Below, one piece after another: positions 53,948 through 62,215 of a stretch of DNA of 64,000 nt. Both the position numbers and the translations under genes were made by a program. Below the pieces are notes generated by a model, which saw only the letters and a list, made by a program, of their open reading frames with translations, was not told the origin of the DNA and did no database searches. The stretch is from Aureisphaera galaxeae (GTDB taxonomy: Bacteria; Bacteroidota; Bacteroidia; Flavobacteriales; Flavobacteriaceae), in NCBI RefSeq assembly GCF_028561275.1, contig NZ_JAQQTF010000004.1, positions 434,001 through 498,000 on the forward strand, given 5' to 3'. Numbering within the stretch: position 1 is the first letter of the stretch; every line of letters starts with the position of its first letter.

Positions 53948-54202
53948 TTACAGGTAATTATGGGGAATCTCCAAAAGTTCCCGAACCGAAACCCCGAATC
54001 CATCCGCAATTTTCATAAGGGTCAATAAACGAGGATTGGTTTTCCCGTTTTCTATCATATATAGTTGAGTTCTTCCAATACCACAATCGAAGGCAAAGGA
54101 TTTTTGGTCAATGCCTTTTTCTTCACGTAGGTGTTTAATTCGAGCACCCAATTTTTTAAAATATTTCGCTTCTTTCGTGTTCACTATACCGAATTTCTGC
54201 AA
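53948..54202 (-). CDS. XRE family helix-turn-helix regulator
   Basis: An 84-residue DNA-binding protein. The helix-turn-helix (about residues 19-76, IKHLREEKGIDQKSFAFDCG, then IGRTQLYMIENGKTNPRLLT) is of the Cro/C1 type. It is divergent from the SymE-like gene, with only 41 bases between the two start codons, and a palindrome in that gap is the probable operator. This resembles the controller-like regulators placed beside restriction or toxin genes; its targets are inferred. Confidence 0.92.
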   Translation of the reverse strand: MQKFGIVNTKEAKYFKKLGARIKHLREEKGIDQKSFAFDCGIGRTQLYMIENGKTNPRLLTLMKIADGFGVSVRELLEIPHNYL

Positions 54203-54217
54203 ATTATTTATACCTTG

Positions 54218-54235
54218 TGTTCGGAATAACGAACA
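54218..54235. promoter_or_regulatory. Palindromic operator between XRE and SymE genes
   Basis: TGTTCG and CGAACA (54218-54223, 54230-54235) form a perfect six-base dyad around GAATAA. The dyad sits in the 41-base divergent promoter region, so binding by the XRE protein would control both genes. Confidence 0.65.
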
Positions 54236-54243
54236 TTTAATTA

Positions 54244-54429
54244 ATGAACCAACACCGCAAACTAAAAGTCTACCAGAAATTCCGTAGGAGGGAGTGGGAC
54301 AACCTAGTGGTTCCCGAGATCCGGTTGGAGGGCATTTGGCTGCAGGAACTCGGTTTTGAGATTGGCATGGAAATACAAGTGGAGCAGGGGAAGGAACGGT
54401 TGGTGATAACTGTTTTCCGCAAGGAATAA
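54244..54429 (+). CDS. SymE family toxin-like protein
   Basis: A 61-residue protein matching the SymE/AbrB-like toxin family: RKLKVYQK near the N-terminus, then PEIRLEGIWLQELGFEIGME and VEQGKERLVITV. In E. coli, SymE is an RNA-targeting or nucleoid-binding toxin repressed by an antisense RNA; an antisense partner was not searched for. Homologues in Bacteroidota commonly lie by restriction-modification genes. It is divergent from the XRE regulator and followed after 40 bases by the PD-(D/E)XK-DUF2971 gene. Confidence 0.82.
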   Translation: MNQHRKLKVYQKFRRREWDNLVVPEIRLEGIWLQELGFEIGMEIQVEQGKERLVITVFRKE

Positions 54430-54436
54430 TAGATGT

Positions 54437-54458
54437 GGTTTGGTTATCTTAGTGCAAA
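54437..54458 (+). promoter_or_regulatory. Promoter-like TATCTTAG element
   Basis: GGTTTGGTTATCTTAGTGCA lies 13 bases before the nuclease/DUF2971 start codon. The same core (TTTGG-TATCTTAGT-CAA) recurs at 55901-55923, and TATCTTAG recurs in repeats near 60855 and 62168, each upstream of a gene. A variant -7 box is likely. Confidence 0.35.
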
Positions 54459-54469
54459 TTGTAGGTTAA

Positions 54470-55852
54470 ATGAGCACCAAAGAATCGGAAATAGAGAACA
54501 TCATACTTACTAGACTTCAAGAGAGTCTTATAGATGTTGGGCTTAAAGTTGTAAGTCAGGATAAATGGAAAACATCGAGATTGACAAGATGGTTTGATAT
54601 AGTTATCTATAAAGGTAAAAATCCCCATGTAGTCTTTGAAATAAAAAGTTCTTTAGCTAGTAAAAACACTCTTGCCAGAGCTACTGACCAAGTAAGGTCT
54701 TCTCTTTCAATCACAAATGCCCGATTCGGTATTGTAACGGATAATTCTTTGTTTTTCATTTATGATAGGAATGAAAAAGAAAATGATTTTATTGAATCAG
54801 ACTTTGATGGAATAATAGAAAGAATAACTAAAGTTAAAAATGTAAGAATAAGTCAAAGAACAAAGTGGCAAATCTTATCAATAATAAAAGAATCTGCAGG
54901 AATTCATTTATCTCAAAATTTGGAAATTTCCAAATTTCTTCAGGAAGAAAAAATCATAAATAAAATCAAATTTGACTCAAACAGGAACTCTTTTTATTTT
55001 GATGACAGGTTGCAGAATATAAAGTCTTTTGAGAATCAATTTTTCAATAAAATCTTTGGAGACTTTTTAGAAACAAAGATTTGCAGATATACGACTCTAG
55101 ATACTTTGTTTAGCATGCTCAACTTCATTTCTTTTCGAATGAACGGATTGGTAGGTATGAATGACAAATCTGAAGTTAATTATGTTGATAATTATCTCAA
55201 TGGAGTTGAACGCCCCCTTTCTAAAATGCACCACAACACAGTAATCGCACTTAATAAGAGATATATTACATCCTGTTCTCGAATATCAAGAAAAGATGAG
55301 TTAACATTGTGGAGGTTGTACGGTGATGATGGAACCGGTGTGTGCCTGATTTTTGATATTAAAAAGGAAAATCTCAATGATAAAGTACTTATTCAAAGGG
55401 TAAAGTATGCCGATCACAATGGTAATCATCCTGAGCTTGACTTTTTGAAACACATAAGAGAAGGCGTGGAAATTCTTACTGGATTTACCTTCGAATTTAG
55501 AAATATTGGATTGTGGAAACATTTTTTTAAGCCTTATGATTATGCCATAGAGGAAGAAGTAAGGCTGTTGGTCATAGAAGATCCAAGTCTTAATCCATTA
55601 AATTCGAATTGGGTAAAAACGTATTCCCATTCGATTATAAATCCATTTATTGATTTTCAATTAAACAACAGCGCTTTCCCAATTCAATTGTCAGAAGTTA
55701 TTCTAGGTCCCAAGTCACCAGAGCAAGATTCAAATATTGTTCAATTACAGGAAATGGTTAGAAGAAAAAGAAGACATATAACAGCCAAAAAATTGGATTC
55801 AAATTTGAAAAGATTGAAAATAAAAATATCCAAGATCAATCATTATAGATAG
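54470..55852 (+). CDS. PD-(D/E)XK domain fused to DUF2971
   Basis: A 460-residue two-domain protein. Residues about 5-120 look like the type I restriction HsdR N-terminal fold: WFDIVIYKGKNPHVVFEIKS, with D43, E57 and K59 plus Q74 as the catalytic set, and the following strand RFGIVTDNSLFFIYD. Residues about 205-440 are DUF2971: CRYTTLDTLFSML, GLVGMNDKSEV, the Trp-containing ELTLWRLYGDDGTGVCLIFD, and KPYDYAIEEEVRLL. DUF2971 proteins are linked to phage defence in several neighbourhoods, though their biochemistry is unclear. A nuclease with a second, possibly sensing, domain is my reading. Strong A+T bias indicates acquisition by transfer. Confidence 0.83.
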   Translation: MSTKESEIENIILTRLQESLIDVGLKVVSQDKWKTSRLTRWFDIVIYKGKNPHVVFEIKSSLASKNTLARATDQVRSSLSITNARFGIVTDNSLFFIYDRNEKENDFIESDFDGIIERITKVKNVRISQRTKWQILSIIKESAGIHLSQNLEISKFLQEEKIINKIKFDSNRNSFYFDDRLQNIKSFENQFFNKIFGDFLETKICRYTTLDTLFSMLNFISFRMNGLVGMNDKSEVNYVDNYLNGVERPLSKMHHNTVIALNKRYITSCSRISRKDELTLWRLYGDDGTGVCLIFDIKKENLNDKVLIQRVKYADHNGNHPELDFLKHIREGVEILTGFTFEFRNIGLWKHFFKPYDYAIEEEVRLLVIEDPSLNPLNSNWVKTYSHSIINPFIDFQLNNSAFPIQLSEVILGPKSPEQDSNIVQLQEMVRRKRRHITAKKLDSNLKRLKIKISKINHYR

Positions 55853-55988
55853 TAGTCAGTGGCTCCCCCGCTGGCTCCCTTCTCAGACAGATACTTCCCC
55901 AAGTTTGGCTATCTTAGTACAAACAACTACGCGTACCTGTCTGCCTCTGGCAGAACCGCGACCGTTATGAGCCATTTAAAATCATAGT
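55853..55988. other. G+C-rich intergenic stretch with a small hairpin
   Basis: Unlike the surrounding A+T-rich sequence, this 136-base gap contains a C-rich run (about 55861-55880) and the inverted repeat TCTGCC/GGCAGA (55940-55945, 55949-55954). It also carries the TATCTTAG promoter-like element (55901-55923). It may be the right edge of the island or a dispersed repeat relative. Confidence 0.45.
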
Positions 55989-56753
55989 ATGAGGTTCTTT
56001 AATCAAGTAAGACGTAAGCTGATTTTGGACAATAAAAAAATTCAGTATCTAAAGTATGCTTTAGGAGAAATCATACTGGTAGTCATCGGGATTTTAATTG
56101 CACTTCAGATAAATAATTGGAATCAGTCCATAAAAGACAAAGAATCCTTGAATGAATATTTGATAAAGATTAAATCCCATACAAAGGAAGATATAGAACA
56201 GTTAGAAGCATTATCGGAAGGAAGAAAACAAATTGCCGACATCTGTAAAAAAGCACGAAATAGTATCTTAGATAAGACCGAAAATGACAATCTTTTTTTA
56301 TTCAAGATAAGTGGTTCTGCTTTTGTCGATTTCTATTTCAAACCGAATTCAGGAGGGTATGAATCATTGAAAAATTCTGAATATTATGGTAAAATAAACA
56401 ATACCAAACTCGATTCACTTTTGGCCAAATATCACGGTTTAGTGGATATTATCGCAGAAAATGAGAGGAGTTATAATCAATATACAGTGCACCAAGAGAA
56501 TTTTCTCGACACTCAATTCGATAGATCCCTTATTTTGGCTTCTGCATTTATGCCATTAGATTCCTTAGCAACAAAAGCCACATCTCAGTCCGAATATGAC
56601 CAAGCATTCCTTGAATATACAGCCAAACCAGCATATAGAAATGTTATTAGTTTGGCAGCATGGCAATTTGATACGATGATCGAACAGTACAAGCAATTAA
56701 CGGAACTGGGGGATCTAATTATAGCAGAAATAGATGCCATAGCCACAGACTAA
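55989..56753 (+). CDS. DUF6090 family membrane protein
   Basis: A 254-residue protein with the flavobacterial DUF6090 N-terminus (KYALGEIILVVIGILIALQI, a single membrane helix at about residues 28-46 after a basic amphipathic start) and a long periplasmic helical domain. Function unknown. It is followed within nine bases by the serine hydrolase gene, so the two may be co-transcribed. Confidence 0.88.
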   Translation: MRFFNQVRRKLILDNKKIQYLKYALGEIILVVIGILIALQINNWNQSIKDKESLNEYLIKIKSHTKEDIEQLEALSEGRKQIADICKKARNSILDKTENDNLFLFKISGSAFVDFYFKPNSGGYESLKNSEYYGKINNTKLDSLLAKYHGLVDIIAENERSYNQYTVHQENFLDTQFDRSLILASAFMPLDSLATKATSQSEYDQAFLEYTAKPAYRNVISLAAWQFDTMIEQYKQLTELGDLIIAEIDAIATD

Positions 56754-56761
56754 AAGAGAAA

Positions 56762-57790
56762 ATGATAAAAAATAAAAAAGCCAAGTGGATTTTACGCATT
56801 TTGTTGTTCGTTGGAACAGCAATATCCCTGTTTTTTGTGCCATGGATTTTGGTAAAGGCTTGGATTTTACCGCTACCCGATACAGTTCAAGAACAAGTGG
56901 ATGAGGCCATTGGACATGGATTTGACGGCATGATTGTTTATGTGGACGAAGCAGGAAAACCACCCGCATTTTATACAGGTGGTTGGAAAGATAGAGAGAA
57001 CAAAATACCGGCCGACCCAAATTCACTATTCAAAATTGCGAGTATTAGCAAGTTATATACGGCCGTTGCTATCACTAAAATGGTCAAAGAAAAGCGTTTG
57101 TCTTTAGATGAAACGCTTGCGGATTATTTCCCAGAACTTGTAGGTAGAATTGAAAATGCAGAGAAGATTACCTTGAAGATGATGGTGCAACATCGGTCCG
57201 GAATTCCCAATTTTACAGATAATCCCGCTTTTTGGGAAAATGAGCAGGAAAACAGTAAAGATGCCCTTGATTTTGCCCTCGATTTACCGGCTAGTTTTAA
57301 ACCCGACAAAGGTTATGAATATTCAAACACGAATTATTTATTGCTTCGCAGGATTATGGATGATGTACTAGGATATAACCACCATGAGTACATCAAAGAG
57401 AAAATATTGATACCCCTAGAGCTTAAAAATACTTTTTTTTCAATTACTGAAGTCAATTTAGATGATGTTATGAGTGGATATTATGTGGGTTATGATGAAG
57501 ACTTTAAAGCTAATGAATATGGAATGTTAGCCACAGCACAAGATGTGGGCATATTCTTAAGGGCCTTGAACGATGGTTCGGTATTTGAAGAAGGCGAACA
57601 GGAAATCTATCCCTACGAATACAATCATGGAGGTTTGGTCATTGGCTATCAAAGTCTTTCAGAATATCACAGGGATATTGATGCGGTAGTGGTTCAATTT
57701 ATTAACACAACAGATTTTAATGGCTATGAATGGAATTTATCGGAAATTACAATTAACCGAATTGTAAAAATCATTAAAAAGAAAAACTAG
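56762..57790 (+). CDS. Serine hydrolase (beta-lactamase/class C type)
   Basis: A 342-residue protein with an N-terminal hydrophobic anchor or signal (about residues 10-32). The beta-lactamase-like active site is S94-I-S-K97 in FKIASISKLY, with Y-x-N in YEYSNTNYLLL. The family covers penicillin-binding-like D,D-peptidases and esterases; beta-lactamase activity is not implied. It acts in the periplasm. A PD40 lipoprotein gene follows after 38 bases. Confidence 0.88.
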   Translation: MIKNKKAKWILRILLFVGTAISLFFVPWILVKAWILPLPDTVQEQVDEAIGHGFDGMIVYVDEAGKPPAFYTGGWKDRENKIPADPNSLFKIASISKLYTAVAITKMVKEKRLSLDETLADYFPELVGRIENAEKITLKMMVQHRSGIPNFTDNPAFWENEQENSKDALDFALDLPASFKPDKGYEYSNTNYLLLRRIMDDVLGYNHHEYIKEKILIPLELKNTFFSITEVNLDDVMSGYYVGYDEDFKANEYGMLATAQDVGIFLRALNDGSVFEEGEQEIYPYEYNHGGLVIGYQSLSEYHRDIDAVVVQFINTTDFNGYEWNLSEITINRIVKIIKKKN

Positions 57791-57827
57791 CCACAATGTC
57801 GTTATCAAACCTTTTGAAACGTAGACA

Positions 57828-58751
57828 ATGAAAAATAGCATCTCGATTTTTACAGTACTAGCATTTGCAGTCTTCTTACAGGCATGTAACACCAATAAAA
57901 AGGAGGTAAAGGGTGGTGAGTCAGCCACGATAGAAGGTTCCTATTTTGGACAAAAACCACCCGGTTTAACTCCAGAGGTTTTTGCTCCTGGTGTCGTTTC
58001 AATTGATGGAAGGTTTGAAGGCACCGTTTCATTTTCTCCCGAGTTGACAGAAATTTACTTCGCAGCTAACAATGAAGAAGATGAAACAGTTATCTATTTC
58101 TCAAAACTCGAAGGTGATACATGGACCGCCATAAAAAAAGTGAATTTTACGAATGGGAAAAAGAAGGAAGAAATGCATCCCTTTGTGAGCCCCGATGGTA
58201 AAAGGATTTATTTCACAGCTATGGACTCTGCTTTTGTGGATGAGAAAATTTGGTATGTGGACCGTTTAGCAGATTCTTGGAGTGATGCTGTTCAGCTTGA
58301 TTCACCTGTAAATGATGACCTGGTATTTTTTCCTAATCAGTCTAAAAACGGGGACCTTTATTATTTCAATTTGTCAAAATTCAAAACCTATTATGCACCC
58401 AATAAAAATGGTGCGTTTCCCGAAGTACAGGAAGTTCCGTTGGAATTTGGCCATCATGCTTTCATTTCCCCAGCTCAAGATTACATAATACTAACCGCAC
58501 GGAACAATGAAGAGGAGGGAAGAGATGATAATGATATGTATGTTTATTTTAAAGCGGAAGACGGAATATGGTCCAACCCCATTAATCTGGGGAATACCGT
58601 AAACACGAATCGTAATGAAAAAGGTCCAAGAATCACTCCAGATGGTACGTATTTGTTTTTTGGTAGGGATGAAAGGGATATAGAACCCGGGCTGGCAGAT
58701 ATCTATTGGGTAAGCACAGAAGTTATAGAAAAACTAAGACCCAACCCATAA
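57828..58751 (+). CDS. PD40 repeat lipoprotein
   Basis: A 307-residue lipoprotein (hydrophobic residues 5-18, lipobox LQAC). The rest is a TolB-like beta propeller of PD40 repeats: GTVSFSPELTEIYFAAN, PFVSPDGKRIYFT, PRITPDGTYLFFGRD, and so on. The C-terminus DIYWVSTEVIEKLRP is nearly the same as in the downstream ankyrin-PD40 protein, showing that the two are paralogues from a duplication. Role unknown; propellers of this type often mediate binding at the envelope. Confidence 0.87.
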   Translation: MKNSISIFTVLAFAVFLQACNTNKKEVKGGESATIEGSYFGQKPPGLTPEVFAPGVVSIDGRFEGTVSFSPELTEIYFAANNEEDETVIYFSKLEGDTWTAIKKVNFTNGKKKEEMHPFVSPDGKRIYFTAMDSAFVDEKIWYVDRLADSWSDAVQLDSPVNDDLVFFPNQSKNGDLYYFNLSKFKTYYAPNKNGAFPEVQEVPLEFGHHAFISPAQDYIILTARNNEEEGRDDNDMYVYFKAEDGIWSNPINLGNTVNTNRNEKGPRITPDGTYLFFGRDERDIEPGLADIYWVSTEVIEKLRPNP

Positions 58752-58780
58752 ACTACACCGTAACCTGCAATAAGACGAAA

Positions 58781-60166
58781 ATGAGAATAGTATTACTAAT
58801 TACATTCTATTTTGCACTTCACCACAATGTGTATGCCCAAAATATACACCGAACTGCTTGCAATGGTAATTTAGTGAGGTTAGATAGTATGCTCACGAAT
58901 ACTACAATTAACGTAAAGGATAATCGTGGTAGGTCTCTATTGCATTGGGCTGTTGCCTGCAAGAAAAAGGAGGTTTTTGATTATCTAATTGAAAAGGATA
59001 TAAATATTAATGGAACAGATAATCAAGAAAAAACACCATTGCACGTTGCAGTTCAATTCAACAATTTGGAGTATTTCGATTATTTAATACAATTACAATC
59101 CTCCAGTGATTGGCGGTCTAATTATGGCGCATCACTTCTTGAACTAGCGGTATTGAACAGAAACAAAACACTTACGGAAAAATTGATCGCTAGCGGAATC
59201 GACTTAAACATCAAAAATGAAAGAGGTAGTACGGCATTGGAAATTTCGGAAAGAATAAATGCCGATGCTATGTATGAGTTGCTGCTTTCTCAAGGAGCGG
59301 ATGTAAACCTAGTACGTAAATTCGAAATGAAGGGAGAATATATGGGGCAGGAAGTACCTGAAACAACGCCTAAGATGTTTGCCCCAAATTTCATTTCAAC
59401 GGAAGAACAAGAATTCGGTTCGGTCTTCAATACAGAGGGAACAGAATTTTATTTTGGCGTAGATGTTGGCGGCAGAAATGAAATTCGCTTCTCCAAAATG
59501 GTAGCAAATCAATGGACCAAACCAGTAACTATTATTACCCATGAACGATATAGCTATAACGACCCATTCCTTTCCAATGATGAGAATAGATTGTATTTTA
59601 TTTCCAAAAGAGCTTTAGATGGAAAGGGTAAAATAAAAGATGTTGATATATGGTATGTTGAGAGAACGAATAATGGATGGTCAGAACCCATTAATGCAGG
59701 ATTAAATATTAATACAGAAGGGAATGAATATTATATTTCATTTACCAAAGATGGCACCATGTATTTTTCGTCTAATGGACATGCCGAAGAACAGAAGGAG
59801 GAGCCGGATTATGACATATATTATTCTAAACTAATAGATGGCAAATTTCAAAAGCCCGTTGTCCTGGGTGATTCAATTAACACAGAGGATTATGAAGCGG
59901 ACGTTTTTATTTCACCAGACGAATCCTATATGATTTTCTGTTCTACTCGTGACAATGGTTTTGGGAGAGGCGATTTATATATAAGCTTTAAGAATGCTAA
60001 CAATACATGGAGCCGAGCTGTTAATATGGGGGAAGAAATAAATACTGAACATTATGAGTATTGCCCTTTTGTTACTAAAGATGGGAAATACCTTTTTTAT
60101 ACGAGTAATCAAGATATTTATTGGGTGAGTACAGCGATTATAGAAAAGCTCAGGCCCGAACAATAA
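58781..60166 (+). CDS. Exported protein with ankyrin repeats and PD40 propeller
   Basis: A 461-residue protein from ATG 58781 (the longer frame starts in the upstream gene). A signal peptide (1-20) precedes four to five ankyrin repeats (about 25-180: RSLLHWAVACKKKEVFDYLI, then KTPLHVAVQFNNLEYFDYLI). The remaining ~280 residues are a PD40 propeller homologous to the previous gene, starting at GEYMGQEVPETTPKMFAPNF (paralogue: GSYFGQKPPGLTPEVFAPG) and ending DIYWVSTAIIEKLRP. The ankyrin segment is an added module. It is likely periplasmic; partner binding is inferred. Confidence 0.88.
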   Translation: MRIVLLITFYFALHHNVYAQNIHRTACNGNLVRLDSMLTNTTINVKDNRGRSLLHWAVACKKKEVFDYLIEKDININGTDNQEKTPLHVAVQFNNLEYFDYLIQLQSSSDWRSNYGASLLELAVLNRNKTLTEKLIASGIDLNIKNERGSTALEISERINADAMYELLLSQGADVNLVRKFEMKGEYMGQEVPETTPKMFAPNFISTEEQEFGSVFNTEGTEFYFGVDVGGRNEIRFSKMVANQWTKPVTIITHERYSYNDPFLSNDENRLYFISKRALDGKGKIKDVDIWYVERTNNGWSEPINAGLNINTEGNEYYISFTKDGTMYFSSNGHAEEQKEEPDYDIYYSKLIDGKFQKPVVLGDSINTEDYEADVFISPDESYMIFCSTRDNGFGRGDLYISFKNANNTWSRAVNMGEEINTEHYEYCPFVTKDGKYLFYTSNQDIYWVSTAIIEKLRPEQ

Positions 60167-60193
60167 ACTACAAATATGATAGCTAATCTATAA

Positions 60194-60595
60194 ATGAAAA
60201 AAGTACTATTCTTAATTTTTGTCCTTCAATCAGCTTATGGTTTTACCCAAAATAGTTCATGCGAGAACTTTAAAAATGGTGTTTTTAGAGCCGTAGATGG
60301 GGAAATAGATGATGAAACTTATAGGATTATCAGAAATGATAGTGTTCAAATTGAAAGAGATGAAAAGTATGGAATAGAAATCATACAATCCATTGAATGG
60401 ATTACCGAATGTTCTTTTAGATTAAAGTTCCTTTCTGCTAATAAAGTGTACCAAGAAAAATATAGTACGCCAAACGATACCATACCTTTAATCATAGAAA
60501 TAAAAATAGCCGGGGCAAACTTTTATTCGTACGAAGCCAGATATGAAGGTAAATCAAAAGTTATGCACGCTGGGAACATTTTAAAGTTAGAATAA
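60194..60595 (+). CDS. Small exported protein of unknown function
   Basis: A 133-residue protein with a signal peptide (1-18, ending GFTQ) and a short beta-rich mature domain (SCENFKNGVFRAVDGEIDDE, YRIIRNDSVQIE). It follows the ankyrin-PD40 gene by 28 bases and may belong to the same transcript. No family recognised. Confidence 0.78.
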   Translation: MKKVLFLIFVLQSAYGFTQNSSCENFKNGVFRAVDGEIDDETYRIIRNDSVQIERDEKYGIEIIQSIEWITECSFRLKFLSANKVYQEKYSTPNDTIPLIIEIKIAGANFYSYEARYEGKSKVMHAGNILKLE

Positions 60596-60922
60596 AACCA
60601 AGTTACATAGACCTTTACTATAGCCTATCTCAGAAGGGTGCTTCCGTTTTTAATAGTGATGAGTGAGAAGTTAGAATAAGCTGGACTCTGAGTGCTTAAA
60701 ACGGAGTTTTAAGTGTATCGAAGAGTCGTTTACAGAAGTTAGGAGTGAGAGCTGATTGGTGCAAGTCTGCGGGTTCATTATTATCTACCTGTCCAACAAT
60801 TCAACAATCCAATCACCCGACAATCAATTGAACTGAAAAGCAAAAGGGTTTTGTTATCTTAGTAATAGAAGCTGTGCCATTTCTCCACGCTTGCACTCAT
60901 TATTTAAGTAATTATTCCAACT
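60596..60922. repeat. Intergenic region with dispersed repeat and promoter-like end
   Basis: No coding frame seen. It contains a segment (about 60650-60675) similar to 62056-62080, an AAC/AAT-rich stretch, and a 42-base piece at 60821-60862 matching 62134-62175 at 41 of 42 bases. The piece ends in TTTTGTTATCTTAG, a promoter-like element also found before other genes here. Confidence 0.7.
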
Positions 60923-61603
60923 ATGTTTAAATGGTTTAAAAAGAAAAAAGAAAAGCGAGATTCCGAGATTCTCAAAACCGATACGAAGGAGCCATCTTCC
61001 ATTTGGTATGAAGTAGGGGATAAGGACAATCCATTTAATAAAAAAGTTCTGGATGTTAGTGACTACACAAGAAATACAATGGCGTTTACCAAATCAAAAG
61101 CCATCGCCTTAAAGTTTAATGAGTTGAGAAATTCAATAGGAAAGGAACTTATTGATTTTGATACTTCAGAATTTGATCAGGTTTCAACAAACCTTGAATA
61201 TCCGCACAATGGAAAACAACTTGAAGGAATTGCATTTAAAGCGGACTCCATGGATTGTAAATGGGATATTTATGCCTACAATGATTACCTTTTCTTTTCT
61301 CGAAGTTGGGATGGAATATTGATCTACAAAGCAAAATTCTCCATTTCGGAAAACAGTCTGGTCATATCCGAAATAAGGTTCGATAATATGTTTACTGGAA
61401 CCGAGGCAGAAAATGATGTGCATTTCCTGATCAATTCTCATGCAATGAATCAAGCCTTTCCTCATATGATTCCTAAAGAACTTACATCGGAATCGGAGAT
61501 TGAACAATGGTCATTCGTTAAATTTGGAAATCGGGCTTATTATGCGACTTACGATAGCGTAGTGGATGCTCGATATACAGCCCAATGGCTTTCAGAAAAC
61601 TAA
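60923..61603 (+). CDS. Cytoplasmic protein of unknown function
   Basis: A 226-residue protein beginning with a Lys-rich stretch (MFKWFKKKKEKRDSE). No signal peptide or membrane helix follows. The rest is mixed strand and helix with no known motif, e.g. VSTNLEYPHNGKQLEGIAFK and WSFVKFGNRAYYATYDS. It is preceded by the dispersed repeat with its TATCTTAG box. Function unknown. Confidence 0.75.
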   Translation: MFKWFKKKKEKRDSEILKTDTKEPSSIWYEVGDKDNPFNKKVLDVSDYTRNTMAFTKSKAIALKFNELRNSIGKELIDFDTSEFDQVSTNLEYPHNGKQLEGIAFKADSMDCKWDIYAYNDYLFFSRSWDGILIYKAKFSISENSLVISEIRFDNMFTGTEAENDVHFLINSHAMNQAFPHMIPKELTSESEIEQWSFVKFGNRAYYATYDSVVDARYTAQWLSEN

Positions 61604-61700
61604 GGGTCAACCCTCACAAGCGCAAGATTCTGTTTAGTGCTTCTGTAAGAGTATGAATTTTTCTTATTAATTACATTTAGTAAAGCAAACGCTATTCGAT

Positions 61701-62003
61701 ATGAATACTAGAGAAATTGAAACCTTAGAACATTTTCTTACCAAAACTTCCATGTGGATACATCCAGTAAACGAAACCTCAATCGTTTCTTTTATTCATG
61801 GATTTGAGGCGGGCATTGGGAGTAAAACTTTCACTTCAGGACTAAAGGAGTATTTGGAATCCAGGTATGATCTTTATGGTTCAAATCAAGGTTGGCCTCG
61901 ACAGATACTTCTTTACGCCGAGAAAAAGAATATGGAATGGAAAGATGCGTTTATTGAGATTGGGAAAATAGTGCTGCAAGATATCATTGAGGAGCTCTGT
62001 TAG
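61701..62003 (+). CDS. Small cytoplasmic protein of unknown function
   Basis: A 100-residue protein, mostly helical (SIVSFIHGFEAGIGSKTFTS, then a helical KNMEWKDAFIEIGKIVLQDI). No signal peptide or recognised motif. It stands alone, 97 bases after the previous gene. Confidence 0.72.
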   Translation: MNTREIETLEHFLTKTSMWIHPVNETSIVSFIHGFEAGIGSKTFTSGLKEYLESRYDLYGSNQGWPRQILLYAEKKNMEWKDAFIEIGKIVLQDIIEELC

Positions 62004-62133
62004 CGTCTACCACCTACCGGCCCAACTATAGATATACTTCCCTAAAGTTTGGTTTTTAATCGTGATGAGTGACGGGTGAAGGGCGATGGGTGATAAGTGT
62101 ACTTGTTGTCCATCCAACCATCCAACAATCCAA

Positions 62134-62175
62134 CAATCAATTGAAGTGAAAAGCAAAAGGGTTTTGTTATCTTAG
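62134..62175 (+). repeat. Dispersed intergenic repeat upstream of the peptidase gene
   Basis: A 42-base segment matching 60821-60862 except at one base, ending TTTTGTTATCTTAG. The gene start lies 41 bases downstream, so the repeat probably supplies the promoter. Confidence 0.7.
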
Positions 62176-62215
62176 GGCTTCCATAGAATTAGAAATAACA
62201 AAGACCAAACATATC

